A DNA stretch of 64,000 nt from Mercenaria mercenaria. Lineage: Eukaryota; Mollusca; Bivalvia; Venerida; Veneridae. Position numbers and translations under genes: made by a program. The notes beneath the pieces are model-generated. The model searched no databases. It worked only from the letters and a program-made list of their open reading frames with translations, and was not told the origin of the DNA. Positions 44,321-54,199 of this stretch are shown here, in pieces; position 1 is the first letter of the stretch, and each line of letters starts with the position of its first letter. The DNA is taken from positions 71,059,501 through 71,123,500 of the forward strand of contig NC_069377.1 of NCBI RefSeq assembly GCF_021730395.1, given 5' to 3'.

Positions 44321-46486
44321 AAACTTAGCTTAGGGTGTAGACTTCTTAATCCAACTAGCTAACGAAAGGTCACTGGTTCTACTCGGGTAACTAAAATAAT
44401 TCTGGAGAGACCGCCGCCATCAAAACTGGAAAGTCGCCATATGGCCTATAGTTATGTCTACTCTGTGCGTTTCGGGTTTAACGGTTTTTTTTCAACATTT
44501 TTTTCAGTCATATAAACGACGGTGTCTACTTGTAGCCCAACTTTATAGTGCTGCCTCAATGGAATATCACACCGTAGACACTTGGCATGATACCCCACCC
44601 AGTTACATTATACTGACACGGGGCTGACAAGTCCTAGCACTATCCTCTTAATGCTGAGCGCCAAGCGAAGAAGCTACAAGTACCATTTTTTACGTCTTTG
44701 GTATAATGCGGCAAGAATCAAACCCACGACCTCCAGCGCTGTCGAAGCGGGCTCAAACTAATGGAAGAAGAATACTGCTTACCCTGTTTAATACAAACGT
44801 TACACCCGCGACAAATTTTCCGCGTGGCAATATTTGCGAAGAATGACCTATACGGACAAGCAAGGGTTTTAGGGTCACACTGCAGCCTGGGACATTCAGG
44901 GTCGTCCGCAGATACCATACCTTGAAGTAAGAAAATAAAAGTGTTTATAATAATAATAATAATAACAATAATGATTTATTTATAGAAGGTAGCACATGAA
45001 GATATGAGATAAGTTCAAAGTACAAATGATACATCTTAATTTTAAATGTGGCCTTCTGAACAACAACATCAACCAAATGCAATTTACACTATCACATAAC
45101 CTAATTAATATAACATTCATTCTTTAAAATAGATATTGCCTTCAAGTATCCATTTATACAATTTCCATTTTAAGCAATCAATTAGTGTCATAATATATAC
45201 ATGCATAATTATATTATAATGGCATAGTTATAATTCAGCTGATATAAACAACGAGATTCTTTAAGCAGTCAACTGTATAGATATATACATTTTATATTTC
45301 TTTTGAGAACATGTGGAGCGAATTTCATTTGGAATTAGATGCAATGACTTTTTTTAAATATAACAGTGAATATGTCTGGTATCAAATATATTTTGCACAG
45401 AAACCACAAAGTATGTAAAATGTGATTTAAAACTATTAAAAATGGAATTAAGGAAATTAGTTTGTTTTTCAAATAAGATCAAAATATCTGTCACTAGTAA
45501 AAACGGAATTTTACAATTGCAGTTTATTTGTGGCTACGCATTTCAGTACATTATCGTTCTGAAATTGCCCGTTATTTCATAATTTTCCGTGTAATCATTT
45601 TTATGCTGACCAAAGATAAGGGTGACCTTCACCAACTGTATCATTTTCAGGTTTTTATATCTGGTTTTATTATAATTCGCTCTAAACTATATTTCAAATT
45701 TTAGAATAATGATATTTCAACAAAAGTTCCTATATTTTATTTTTCATATCATTACACATCATATACCTTGTCCTAAATATTGCACAAATAGAATGCAGAT
45801 TATATAAAACTTAATTCTAAAATCCATAATTTCAAGTTTTCAGTTTATCCTCCAATTACAATGACTATAATGAATAGTATATGATAAGTATTCTGAAATA
45901 ATATAAAATGTTTGTGTCTACTGGTAACATATTTTTAGGAACACAGTAACGGCCCCAGGACGTAACTATTTGTGTACGTGGCCATATTATAATGTCCGGA
46001 CAGTATGTTCATCCGACAACAGCTGTCGCTGAAAACATCCACCGGTTCTCAACCTGTCATTTGCAAACTGGGGAATGCATGTACACTTTTTAATATCCCA
46101 TGCTTTTTTGTCTTTCAAATACTTCGATAATAGGATTTATTTCCGGAACTGAAATAAATATTTTCCCCCTAATTTAGCGGACTGAAAAGAAAATAACCAA
46201 ATTTAGCATTACAATTTTTAAAATACAAAACTGTTTACTACAATAGTATTTTTAGGACACGGATTATTTTTAGATTATAATAATTTCTTGCACTCAAAAA
46301 ATATCAACGTTGTAGAAGATTTATTTTCTCTTTATTTAATAAGCTTTCATCTATAATGTAAAATTTAATATACACTTTGATTAATGTTTTCTTAAAGTAT
46401 AATGCACCATTGAGTATTAACAAAGTTATGACCAAAAATAGTACCTGAAGCGAGCCAATTTGTTTACAAATCGGGCTCCGTACCAT
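43311..46486 (-). CDS. Secreted two-module cysteine-rich protein A (family not recognised)
   Basis: Three exons: 46486-46408 (signal peptide), 44920-44783 (module 1) and 43462-43311 (module 2 and TAA), 122 residues, both junctions phase 1. The signal peptide has hydrophobic core VLFLVITLLIL and a plausible cleavage after GMVSA. Module 1 has six Cys spaced x4, x6, x14, x2, x2, ending CRGCNVC. Module 2 has spacing x4, x8, x16, x2, x4 and ends CRTCEALLCNV. Acceptors TTACTTCAAG and TCTTTCTTTCAG and donor GTAAGC are good; the first donor (GTGCAT) is weak. The model is supported by the divergent paralogue at 47142-49239, which has the same exon layout, phases and cysteine pattern. Function is unknown; a small disulfide-rich secreted peptide could serve in defence, protease inhibition or matrix (inference). 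Introns contain SINEs and MITEs. Confidence 0.75.
43853..43977. mobile_element. Palindromic MITE in intron of cysteine-rich gene A
   Basis: Inverted arms CAATTGTTGCCTTTT and GGATTTATCGACCTGATAAA face their complements around a short spacer. The total length is 125 bp. It is non-coding and could fold into one hairpin. Confidence 0.65.
44106..44290 (-). mobile_element. tRNA-SINE of the 35780 family, inverted, interrupted by poly-C
   Basis: Reverse complement of the SINE: tail-side CCAGCTTTTGATGGTGG and AGACATGCGGGCACCTGG, then GGATGGCTTCC, and head-side CTTAACCACACGTCCACG. A run of about 20 C (from 44128) replaces part of the body. Confidence 0.7.
44291..44475 (+). mobile_element. Second SINE fragment, opposite orientation, after a poly-C run
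   Basis: After a run of about 30 C (44289-44318) come AACGAAAGGTCACTGGTTC, CAAAACTGGAAAGTCGCC and CATATGGCCTATAG, the body and tail of the same SINE family in forward orientation. Confidence 0.6.
44535..44757 (-). mobile_element. tRNA-derived SINE of a second family, minus strand
   Basis: Minus-strand B-box-like GTGGGTTTGATTCTTGCC precedes a body with GGTACTTGTAGCTTC, CTTGGCGCTCAGCATTAAG and GTGCTAGGACTTGTCAG, phrases typical of a bivalve tRNA-SINE. It ends close to the module 1 donor of gene A. Confidence 0.6.
44783..44920 (-). CDS. Cysteine-rich protein A, module 1 exon
   Basis: A 138-nt phase 1-1 exon between TTACTTCAAG and GTAAGC. It encodes ADDPECPRLQCDPKTLAC and the CRGCNVC end. A SINE on the same strand begins about 25 bp beyond the donor. 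Confidence 0.8.
44945..45060 (-). mobile_element. 3' end of a non-LTR element with (TTA)n tail, minus strand
   Basis: Minus strand reads CTATAAATAAATCATTATTG then TTA repeats, a LINE-like 3' terminus. The extent upstream is unclear. Confidence 0.4.
45061..46407. other. First intron of cysteine-rich gene A, remainder
   Basis: AT-rich intronic sequence with no further exon or repeat that I can name. Confidence 0.4.
46408..46486 (-). CDS. Cysteine-rich protein A, signal-peptide exon
   Basis: ATG in good context (GGT-ATG-G) encodes MVRSPICKQIGSLQ followed by a hydrophobic stretch, splitting after AAT G in phase 1. The donor is poor. The exon is chosen because it gives the right phase and a signal peptide, matching the paralogue. 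Confidence 0.55.
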
Positions 46487-46497
46487 ACCTTCTGGTC

Positions 46498-46503
46498 ACG
46501 TGG
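46498..46503. promoter_or_regulatory. CACGTG E-box just upstream of cysteine-rich gene A
   Basis: A palindromic CACGTG lies 12 bp upstream of the proposed ATG of gene A, in the shared divergent intergenic region. Whether it is used is unknown. Confidence 0.35.
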
Positions 46504-47091
46504 GTTCCCCACAGTGTGTAATATGCATCTAGTTATTTTGCGGACCCAAATCCATTCCAAATTAGGCGAGAAAAGCAATGCCCTCTCTATCCCGATGATT
46601 CTAGTATAATTCTAACACCACGTACACACTTATTATTAATTTTAACGCGTTAATAAAATATCTGTAACTGTAGCTTATATGTAATTATTATGTATTGGCT
46701 ATCTTGCCATAGATGTTATATTACTTTGCATGTTTATTGAAGATATGCTGATGGATTTTGCTTGATTTATTGCATTATCAAGATTCTTCTTCTACAAATG
46801 TACATTAATTTTAGTTAGATTCTATATAACAATGTAATATTCTCATACTTCGAGAGGTTGCCCGTAACGAGGATTATGTGAAGGCAGTGAGTCACTTATA
46901 TTCTACAAAATTGTTTTCTAAGTACAGGTGACTTGTAACATATTTAGTACATAGTGTTTTGTTGCACATACTTGGTATAATTGAACTTTGTTTTTGTTTT
47001 TTTTTAAATATTCATCTTTTGTTTTTATTCAAATGTCACATTTAAAGTTTAGAAATGAAAGCTATTCAAAACAGTCCCACATGTTTCAGGA

Positions 47092-47099
47092 TATAAAAG
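47092..47099 (+). promoter_or_regulatory. TATA box of cysteine-rich gene B
   Basis: TATAAAAG, a strong consensus. A start about 30 bp downstream would fall near 47122, after the first ATG (47115) but before the ATG at 47142. It therefore favours 47142 as the translation start. Confidence 0.7.
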
Positions 47100-47141
47100 G
47101 TTTGTTTGGTCTCCATGCAAGCATTTGATGTAACATCAATC

Positions 47142-47190
47142 ATGTTGTTCTACTTGTCATGTGTTTTACTGCTACTCGGAGTTACACAAG
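47142..47190 (+). CDS. Cysteine-rich protein B, signal-peptide exon
   Basis: Encodes MLFYLSCVLLLLGVTQ and the first base of a Gly codon, phase 1. An in-frame ATG at 47115 would add nine residues (MQAFDVTSI) but lies too close to the TATA box. Confidence 0.72.
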
Positions 47191-49239
47191 GTACTCATTT
47201 TTATTACTAATTGACTGTTTTATAGAAGGAAATCTCAGACTGGACTTGTAATATAGAGAGGATATTTGTTTGTTTCAGTGTAAGGTTGAAACATCTTTCA
47301 CGAAATAACACCAGATGTAATATTCTCACGAGTGGCATAGCCACGAGTGAAAATATAATGTATGGTGTTCATGAGCCTGAAAGATATTTGGATCTAACAA
47401 GTCTTTTTTTTTTTTCATTTCAGGTTTTGGTTAAATTTACACAAATTATAGTGTCTTACTAGTGAAAAATATATTCACTGAAAAAACATGTATTTAAGGC
47501 GTTAATAAGGGTTCTTCCTTTTTAATTAATTTGTTTATATATATAAAGGAATGTTTATGTATATAAAGGAAATCCCAGAGTGAAATGAAATGGAAGTGTT
47601 AGTAACGTCTAGTTACGACACGTGTTGGACTTTGCGATGATATACAAGTATTTTTAAACAACGTTACTGTCTCCCAAGGGCACAGCCACCACAAAACAAC
47701 GCACCTGCGCGCACATGTTCCATAAAAATTCAAAACATTAGAGGTCTGAAAGAGGCAGTTTAAACAGTGGTTGTAGTATAATATGTTATATGTTTTAACA
47801 TTGACAATTTATTCCGTTTTGGAAATGTCTTTGGTTGACTAATGAAATTTTCATCAACATTTAACAGGCAAGCATTAGTTCGATCGTACTTAAATTCTCT
47901 AGTGCTCATCTCTTCAATGGTTCTTGTTCTTATTCCAAAAATGTACCCTACTTAAAAAATCTCATTTGCATAATTATTTAAACCTAAAACATATTTTCTA
48001 ACATACATACAGACGGAAAGACTTAAATTTGAGACACTTGCAAAATTCCTTATGTTCTCTATGGGCGGTCATGAAAAGAGCGCTTTATAATCTGACCAGT
48101 GTAAAATGTGTACATAAAATATGACAGATTTTTACTATAATGTATATATAAACTATATATTCTGGAAGAAAACAACTTCAAAACTGCTTGCTTCGTGACT
48201 TCTTTAAAGTTTAAGTTTGAAATATTTTTTCAAGGGGCAATTTTCATACTTTTCATGTTAGTGCTTTTGCACTTCAAATGTCACTATAATGAGCAGGGCT
48301 ACATTTATGTGTAAGGGGGAAATATCTATAAACTTCGTTAGAAACAGACAGAAAAAACTACAGGCTAACACACACAATCTCGCGGTTAACATTTAATATT
48401 TGAATATGACTCATTTTTACAGGAGAGGCAAGTGAGGACTGTCCACCCGTGTCGTCTCTACAATGCACGAGTGATGCCAGAGCATGTGACAGAATGAGCC
48501 GGAAGCAAGCGTTTATCACTCTGAATAATGGCGAGAGATGTCCAGGCTGTATGGTATGCGTCCGTAACCGTGGTAATCGTGGTAACCTTGGTAACCATGG
48601 TAACCATGACAGATTTCCTTCCCGTGAGTCTTTCTGTAATTGTTTTTACTTAATTTCTTCTTTTTTCATAATTGTGATCGGCAATTAAAGAATGTAAACC
48701 CTTGATAATTGCAACGTTCTGGAAGAAACGATTTATGTTGTTTTTTTCTGCAAGTTGCGTTCTGACGTTCTGCCCTCTCCGTATTATAAGAACAGAACAA
48801 TATTTTGCTTCCAGTATTTTTTAACAGAATGAGACAAACAACTGAAAAGCAGCAAAACTTCGTAGTTGCAGGGGCGACAGAACTACACAACAAAACCATA
48901 GCAAACCATCGTTCTATCGTTTTGAAAGTATTTTTGAAAGAGATAATTGCGGGATTGCAGTAAATATTGTGGGGTGGAGGGTGAGGGGGAGGTGGGGGCG
49001 TTGTTGCTTGTCGTGACCATAACTGTAATTTGAATATGAATACAGTATTAATTTATTTATAACATTATTTAGGATAGAATTCTTTTATCTGCATTTCAGT
49101 AAATGAAGAGTGCCCGCGTATAGCATGTTACGCGATGCATATTCCAGCTGACTGTGCCCCTGTAAGCTACACACAGAAAGTCATCATAGGGCTAAGATTG
49201 TGTCCAGTCTGTAGTACGTTCCGCTGCACAAATATGTGA
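47142..49239 (+). CDS. Secreted two-module cysteine-rich protein B (divergent paralogue of A)
   Basis: Exons 47142-47190, 48423-48623 and 49100-49239, junctions phase 1, 129 residues (138 if the in-frame ATG at 47115 is used). The signal peptide is MLFYLSCVLLLLGVTQG. Module 1 has Cys spacing x7, x6, x17, x2, x2, ending CPGCMVC. A linker of RNRGNRGNLGNHGNHD follows. Module 2 has spacing x4, x8, x15, x2, x4 (CPRIACYAMH onward) and ends FRCTNM. Splice sites: acceptors TTTTACAG and GCATTTCAG, donors GTACTC and GTGAGT. AATAAA at 49264 gives a short 3' UTR. It is transcribed away from gene A from a shared region of about 0.65 kb. The family is not recognised; the modules do not match antistasin, pacifastin, Kazal or VWC cysteine patterns that I know. 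Gene structure is confident, function is not. Confidence 0.83.
48423..48623 (+). CDS. Cysteine-rich protein B, module 1 plus Gly-Asn linker exon
   Basis: A 201-nt phase 1-1 exon with six cysteines and then a linker made from 9-bp repeats (CGTGGTAAT, CGTGGTAAC, CTTGGTAAC, CATGGTAAC) encoding RGN/LGN/HGN. Gene A lacks this linker. Confidence 0.85.
49100..49239 (+). CDS. Cysteine-rich protein B, module 2 exon with stop
   Basis: Follows TTATCTGCATTTCAG. Encodes LNEECPRIACYAMHIPADC and ends LCPVCSTFRCTNM, TGA. AATAAA at 49264 and again at 49273. Confidence 0.85.
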
Positions 49240-49914
49240 AATTTCTTGTGTAAAACGAAGGAAAATAAATGATAATAAAATGTGTTGATTAAATGTTTTT
49301 TTCTTTTCTCAATTTAGATCTATATGATTACTTTGCCTTTAGTAGTAACTTTTCTCATTTATTATAATCAATACCTTAACTTACAAAATACACATGCATG
49401 TTATTGGTAAAAGCCCAGGTGTTAAATAAATATTTGCTGTGCTTAACTATGTGGTCAGTCCTGGTGCAGGTATCAACTCTTTAACGTATTACCATTCACA
49501 TAACCAGACACTAAAATGTAAAAACACATAAGAATGGAACATCTGAAAGAGAAAACAAGGTTCATGCCAAGATCAAGTAAGTCCTAGAAAAGCCTTAATT
49601 AACGCCAGAGGTATTGATATGCAACCACGTGATTTGCGCTCCTTACTTAGAATTACCCTTTCGCTTACGATGACTCATCGAGAGGCATTGGGCCTATTCG
49701 TTTCTCTAAACCCGGGACATGCCAGTCACGTGAGCGGGAAGAAATAATCTATTCATAAACGAACGCTCCTGCAAACGTGAGCTGCAAATAAAAAAAGAAA
49801 ATCCAGTTTATTATGATTTTTTTTATTGTGGCCTGTTACAAATAGGTTAGTAAAATATGTCTTGCAGTATGTTTCTACCTTTACTAGTATTAACCCAAAT
49901 TTCCAAATGTTTAT

Positions 49915-50060
49915 TCGATTTTATATCGCGAAAATACACGATTTGCCGCTTTGCCTATCTCGCAAGACCGGCGCACATCGGCGTACGCCGGATAGACCCG
50001 CGCAGTGTCGGGAAGCCAAACGAACACCTAGCCGGTTGCCCGCGGCGAAACGGTTAACGT
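49915..50060. other. CpG-rich patch in AT-rich intergenic DNA
   Basis: About 145 bp with many CpG dinucleotides (ATATCGCGAAAA, GACCGGCGCACATCGGCGTA, CGCGGCGAAACGG) in surroundings almost lacking CpG. No promoter elements or exon could be tied to it. Confidence 0.5.
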
Positions 50061-50165
50061 CGCTAAAAACAGATTGGCTTAAAACAGAATATTACAGAAT
50101 TAGACTTGATAGAAGACCATTTATCCTCCACCTCTGATTCATGTGAAACCGACGTTCAAGTACTG

Positions 50166-50430
50166 ACCAGTATACAATCCAGGAATACTGGCTAGGTAAC
50201 TGACTGCCGTTACATACCAGTACACAATCCAGGAATACTGGCTAGGTAACTGACTGTCGTTACATACCAGTACACACTCCAGGAATACTGGCTAGGTAAC
50301 TGACTGCCGTTACATACCAGTACACAATCCAGGAATACTGGCTAGGTAACTGACTGCCGTTACATACCAGTACACAATCCAGGAATACTGGCTAGGTAAC
50401 TGACTGCCGTTACATACCAGTACATAACTG
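50166..50430. repeat. 50-bp tandem repeat, 5.3 copies
   Basis: Almost identical units of 50 bp (ACCAGTACACAATCCAGGAA, TACTGGCTAGGTAACTGACT, GCCGTTACAT). Very low divergence between units indicates recent expansion or homogenisation. Confidence 0.95.
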
Positions 50431-50952
50431 AAACACGCTAAACCCAGAACAAACACATAATTCAGCAGAATTTTAAAGACCGAGATACCAACAGTGTGAC
50501 GATACTGTATAACCTATAAATCCCTAACATGCAATGATTTGTCGTTGAATAAAACTTACTATTTGCAGCCCGAGTAAAGAATACGGATCTGAACGACAAA
50601 AATGATTTTATCATCCGGCCCCGGAGCTTTATCTGGTTTCAGATTTGATAGTAGTTTCAACAGCCCCTTCTGGTCAAAGGTTATGTTTGGCGAAGTAGGA
50701 AATTTTCTTGATGTGTCCGGTGCAATCTTGTGGTTTATCGTCTAATTTACCACGGCTCATCGTTTAGATGTTTGGATACTAGTACTAAACAACTTGCTAA
50801 TGCCCTCGTGGTTCAATTCCTGTGCGTCTTAATTGAAGGTAAAAGTAAAGGTTAATTTTATTTACCATCGCTTTGTGCAACAATGTACATAAGACCTGTA
50901 GAGCTTTTGAGCGATTCTATTTTAAGAACAGTTCAAGCAGTCAAATGTACTT

Positions 50953-51110
50953 TACCCCCAGCAAATTGCTGGTACCCATTTTCACCTGGGTTGACTGAAA
51001 CAATCGCAAAAAATGCCTTGCCCAAGGACAGACCGCAATGGGAGTAGCCAGGAATCGAAGCCGGGGCTTTCACCTCCGTAGGAAAACGTCTTTGCCCTTT
51101 CGACCAATAA
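50953..51110 (-). mobile_element. Degenerate SINE-like repeat, minus strand
   Basis: GCTGGTACCCATTTTCACCT, CTTGCCCAAGGACAGACCG and AGCCAGGAATCGAAGCCGGG are the reverse complement of a tRNA-headed repeat type widespread in invertebrates (B-box-like CCCCGGCTTCGATTCC). The A-box end is diverged. Confidence 0.5.
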
Positions 51111-51243
51111 ACCGTGATAAATCAGGCGACAAACCACTCCCACTCGAATGCCTTGATTATTTCATAAACAGTGTGGGGAATCACGTGACCCAAAATGGTA
51201 CGGAACACGGAAATCAAGATGGCGGATTTTTGACTTTTTTACC

Positions 51244-52230
51244 AATTTTCAAAGGTTTGTAAAAACTACAGCATCTATTTCGCTCGTTTTATAGCGTAGT
51301 CTATGCGCATTTTAATGCTTTTTCCAGCGATGTATGTGTCTTGTCTACGTTCTCTCTAGTTTCAGAGTTACGAAGCGAGGATAATTTTCTTTAAAAACAC
51401 AATGGTACGATACACGTAATTACTCTTTGCACACAAAAATCTATGTAATTTGCTGCTGTTTAAACTTGTTTAAATCTGTAACTGTTAGATCTTTATCATA
51501 GAGTAACTATGCACAGTGTTTGTTAATAATTGTTCGCGAATTCTTGAGAAAAATCGACAAATTATCGAAATGGTACGCGACACGTGCTATGATACGCAAC
51601 ACGTACTAACTGTTGGCAGTCTGATACGCAACACGTGCATGTGTCACCAACGGCGATTTAACTTCAAATTTGTGTCATAATTAATTTACTAATTGTTTCA
51701 AACGTTGTTTTCAGTTTTTAAGATCGTTCAGAAGCACTGCAATCATTATTTATGTTTAAAGAGGTCAGCACGCTAAGACTTTCAGGTTTCAAAATTACAT
51801 AAAATGTTTATTTTATTTCAGAATGGCGCAGTGATCTAATCTTGTATACTTTTCCTTTACAGACATGGCCAAACCTAAGAAGAAACCGGGTCTGACACTT
51901 GGGAAAAAGAAGTGGATAAAGAAGCAAAACAAGAATGTCAATAACTTTCCAATTGCCGCAATCCGTCAAGCAATCACCAGCGAGAAACCATCTAAATCAC
52001 CTCTGTACAACTCATCTCCAGCAAATAAAAAACAATAAAGTGAATTTGGTCACCTGTCGTTTCCAAAAAACAATTTACAATAACTCCCGATAAAGGTCTT
52101 CAAGATCACTTTTTGGACATGTAGAGGAAAACAGTGATACCAGAGACGATGTAGAACATTTCTTAAACACTGAATTACTGTGTGAAGAAATCACATGTTC
52201 GATACTGCAAGCAGAAAGAGACTTCCTGTG
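51244..52230 (+). repeat. Left arm of a roughly 1-kb inverted repeat
   Basis: The segment from AATTTTCAAAGGTTTGTAAA onward pairs in inverse orientation with 54200-55290. Similarity is continuous, with point differences and indels, through a CACGTG-motif cluster at 51572-51640 and a short ORF at 51866. Which part, if any, is mobile is unknown. Confidence 0.8.
51866..52039 (+). CDS. Short Lys-rich ORF in left inverted arm
   Basis: A 57-codon ORF, MAKPKKKPGLTLGKKKWIKK onward, starts two bases after a good acceptor (TTCCTTTTACAG). A related reading begins at the mirror position in the right arm (about 54645, minus strand, MAKPKKKRSLTLGKKV). The N-terminal similarity suggests a once-coding exon. 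Both look eroded downstream. The family is not recognised. Confidence 0.4.
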
Positions 52231-53410
52231 AAAAGAAAACAGGGAACTGTTAGTACATCAAGGAACGCAGTTCAGAAAGGAGCTCTGTGTATAAGGTGAG
52301 AGAAGGCTAGGACGAATGAAATAAAATGCTGCCGATGAAGAGGATGGGACTGGACTGAGAGGTGCTTATGAACGAGAAAAGAAATAGTTACGATATCAGT
52401 ACCGAAAATAAAAGGAAGATGATATAAATACAATTGGAGAAAAGAAACATTATTTGAGTACTTAATGTGAAAGGGAATGTGATATAAATATACACTAAAT
52501 GAGAACAAATACCGGAAGTGAAATAGATACTGAGTGAAGAAAGAACCGATGTTTTTAATAGTAAATGGTAGGGAAAATTTGATACATTCAGTAAACAATG
52601 TGAAAACAGTGTGATTAAAATCATGGGGCTAAATTTTATGCAAAAGGACATTATGTGATATGAATTGACATACTAAATGGGAATAGAAAGACTCAGTGAC
52701 ATTGAGAAAAAGAAATTTTAAGAAGTTTTAATTTATTGTTGGAAGTTTGCTATATAGATTCTGTATAGATAATGAAAATGAGCTTTGATAGCTTTTTTGT
52801 CAATTGAAAAAATGATATGTTCTTTTTTTGCACAATCATGTTTTTGTGACAAAATTTTGTTTAATTATGTTTTTAATTGCAATAAAGAAGTAACCGAAAT
52901 GTTATTCAAGTTTCTAATCACTGTGAAATTGAAAAGATATGAAGGTTTATGCTATAGCCCCACTAATACCAGCCTCTTTATATGAGAAAACTAGGTAGGA
53001 TCTTGTGTTGGTTCTTCCAAAGCCTCTTTCTGCTCGTAAGTATTTGGAATACTGTTTCAATGGACAATATAGCCACCAAAAACAACGTCAGTTTAAATTA
53101 TTATAATTATTTATTAATTGTCCATCTTTTGTACGTAAATATAAAATACGTATTTAACTTGAACTCCTGGTTAAATCACACTTTACTCACACATAAATAA
53201 TACTTGAGCAAATTGCAAGTATATATATATATATATACACGGATATACAAAACTGAAACTAGAAACAATGTCAAAATGGTGATACCGTCACATAAAAATG
53301 CCAACTATAAACATAGTAATACAAAATCCTTAAAATCGCGAGAAGAGTATTATAAAACAATTACAGATATATAAAGACGATGTATTCGCTCCAAAATACC
53401 ACTGTGAAAA
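52231..53410. other. Spacer between inverted arms, first part
   Basis: Purine-rich AT sequence with a (TA)n run at 53219-53238. No domain-bearing ORF is visible. Confidence 0.45.
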
Positions 53411-53415
53411 ACATA

Positions 53416-53662
53416 CCCCCTTGGCCAGACCCCCATATTAGCTACGCCCATATACAGTATTGTACATTCCGAGACATAAACAATCGTACATAATATAAAA
53501 GCTCACCCAGTTCGCAAACATGGTGTGGCGGGTGAACATTTTAAAACGTGATCCGATGAAGACTGTTTATTTTGTATGATTGTTTTATGTCTCGGGATGT
53601 ACCATAACGTTAAAATATACTGTACAGGGGGTAGCAGATAATGTTGGCTTGGCCAAGGGGGG
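53416..53662. mobile_element. 247-bp MITE with TA target duplication
   Basis: Ends CCCCCTTGGCCAGAC and its complement TTGGCTTGGCCAAGGGGGG. Internal inverted blocks include ACAATCGTACATAATATA and ACATTCCGAGACATAAAC with their complements. It is flanked by TA at 53414-53415 and 53663-53664, as for Tc1/mariner-like elements. No ORF. Confidence 0.85.
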
Positions 53663-53912
53663 TAGGTTTACCAGACCCAATATACAAAATGTAGTGTAGT
53701 ATTTTGTTCAATGAAAAAAAAAAAAAAACGTTTTCTGTTAAATGTTTCCATGAAGAAACTATCGGAACTATCGACTAAAAATGCGTCAGAAAGGTATATA
53801 TAGTAACATTTATTTAGAGTTCAATAATTAGTTCAAATTTTAGATGATGTTATTTGTTACTAAATGTTATGTACACTAGCAAACCTGGTACGGCAAAATT
53901 TATCAAATATGT

Positions 53913-54101
53913 TTAGGGTGATGCCAGCCCTTGATCTGACATTCCCAATACGTTCTCTACCCTATTTTTGTATCCGCTCATAAAACGAATAAACCGACCG
54001 TCCTCCGAACATTCTCCAGCCAAGTATCCAAACATCTTAGTTTTGTTCGAGTATCTCATTTGTGTTGTATTAGTGCACCCAAACCAATAAACAACCTCCA
54101 T
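53913..54101 (-). other. Coding-like relic ORF beside right inverted arm
   Basis: A 62-codon minus-strand ORF containing FGCTNTTQMRYSNKTKMFGY and RFIRFMSGYKNR has the composition of real protein, unlike chance ORFs nearby. It follows the right arm on the same strand and may be part of the same decayed unit. I cannot name the family. Confidence 0.35.
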
Positions 54102-54199
54102 CCACGAAACAAAATGCTATACTGTTTACTGGGATTTTTTATCTTTAGCCAATTTTAGAAATTTTATCATTACTTCATCAAGTCCATCTTCCTCTTATA

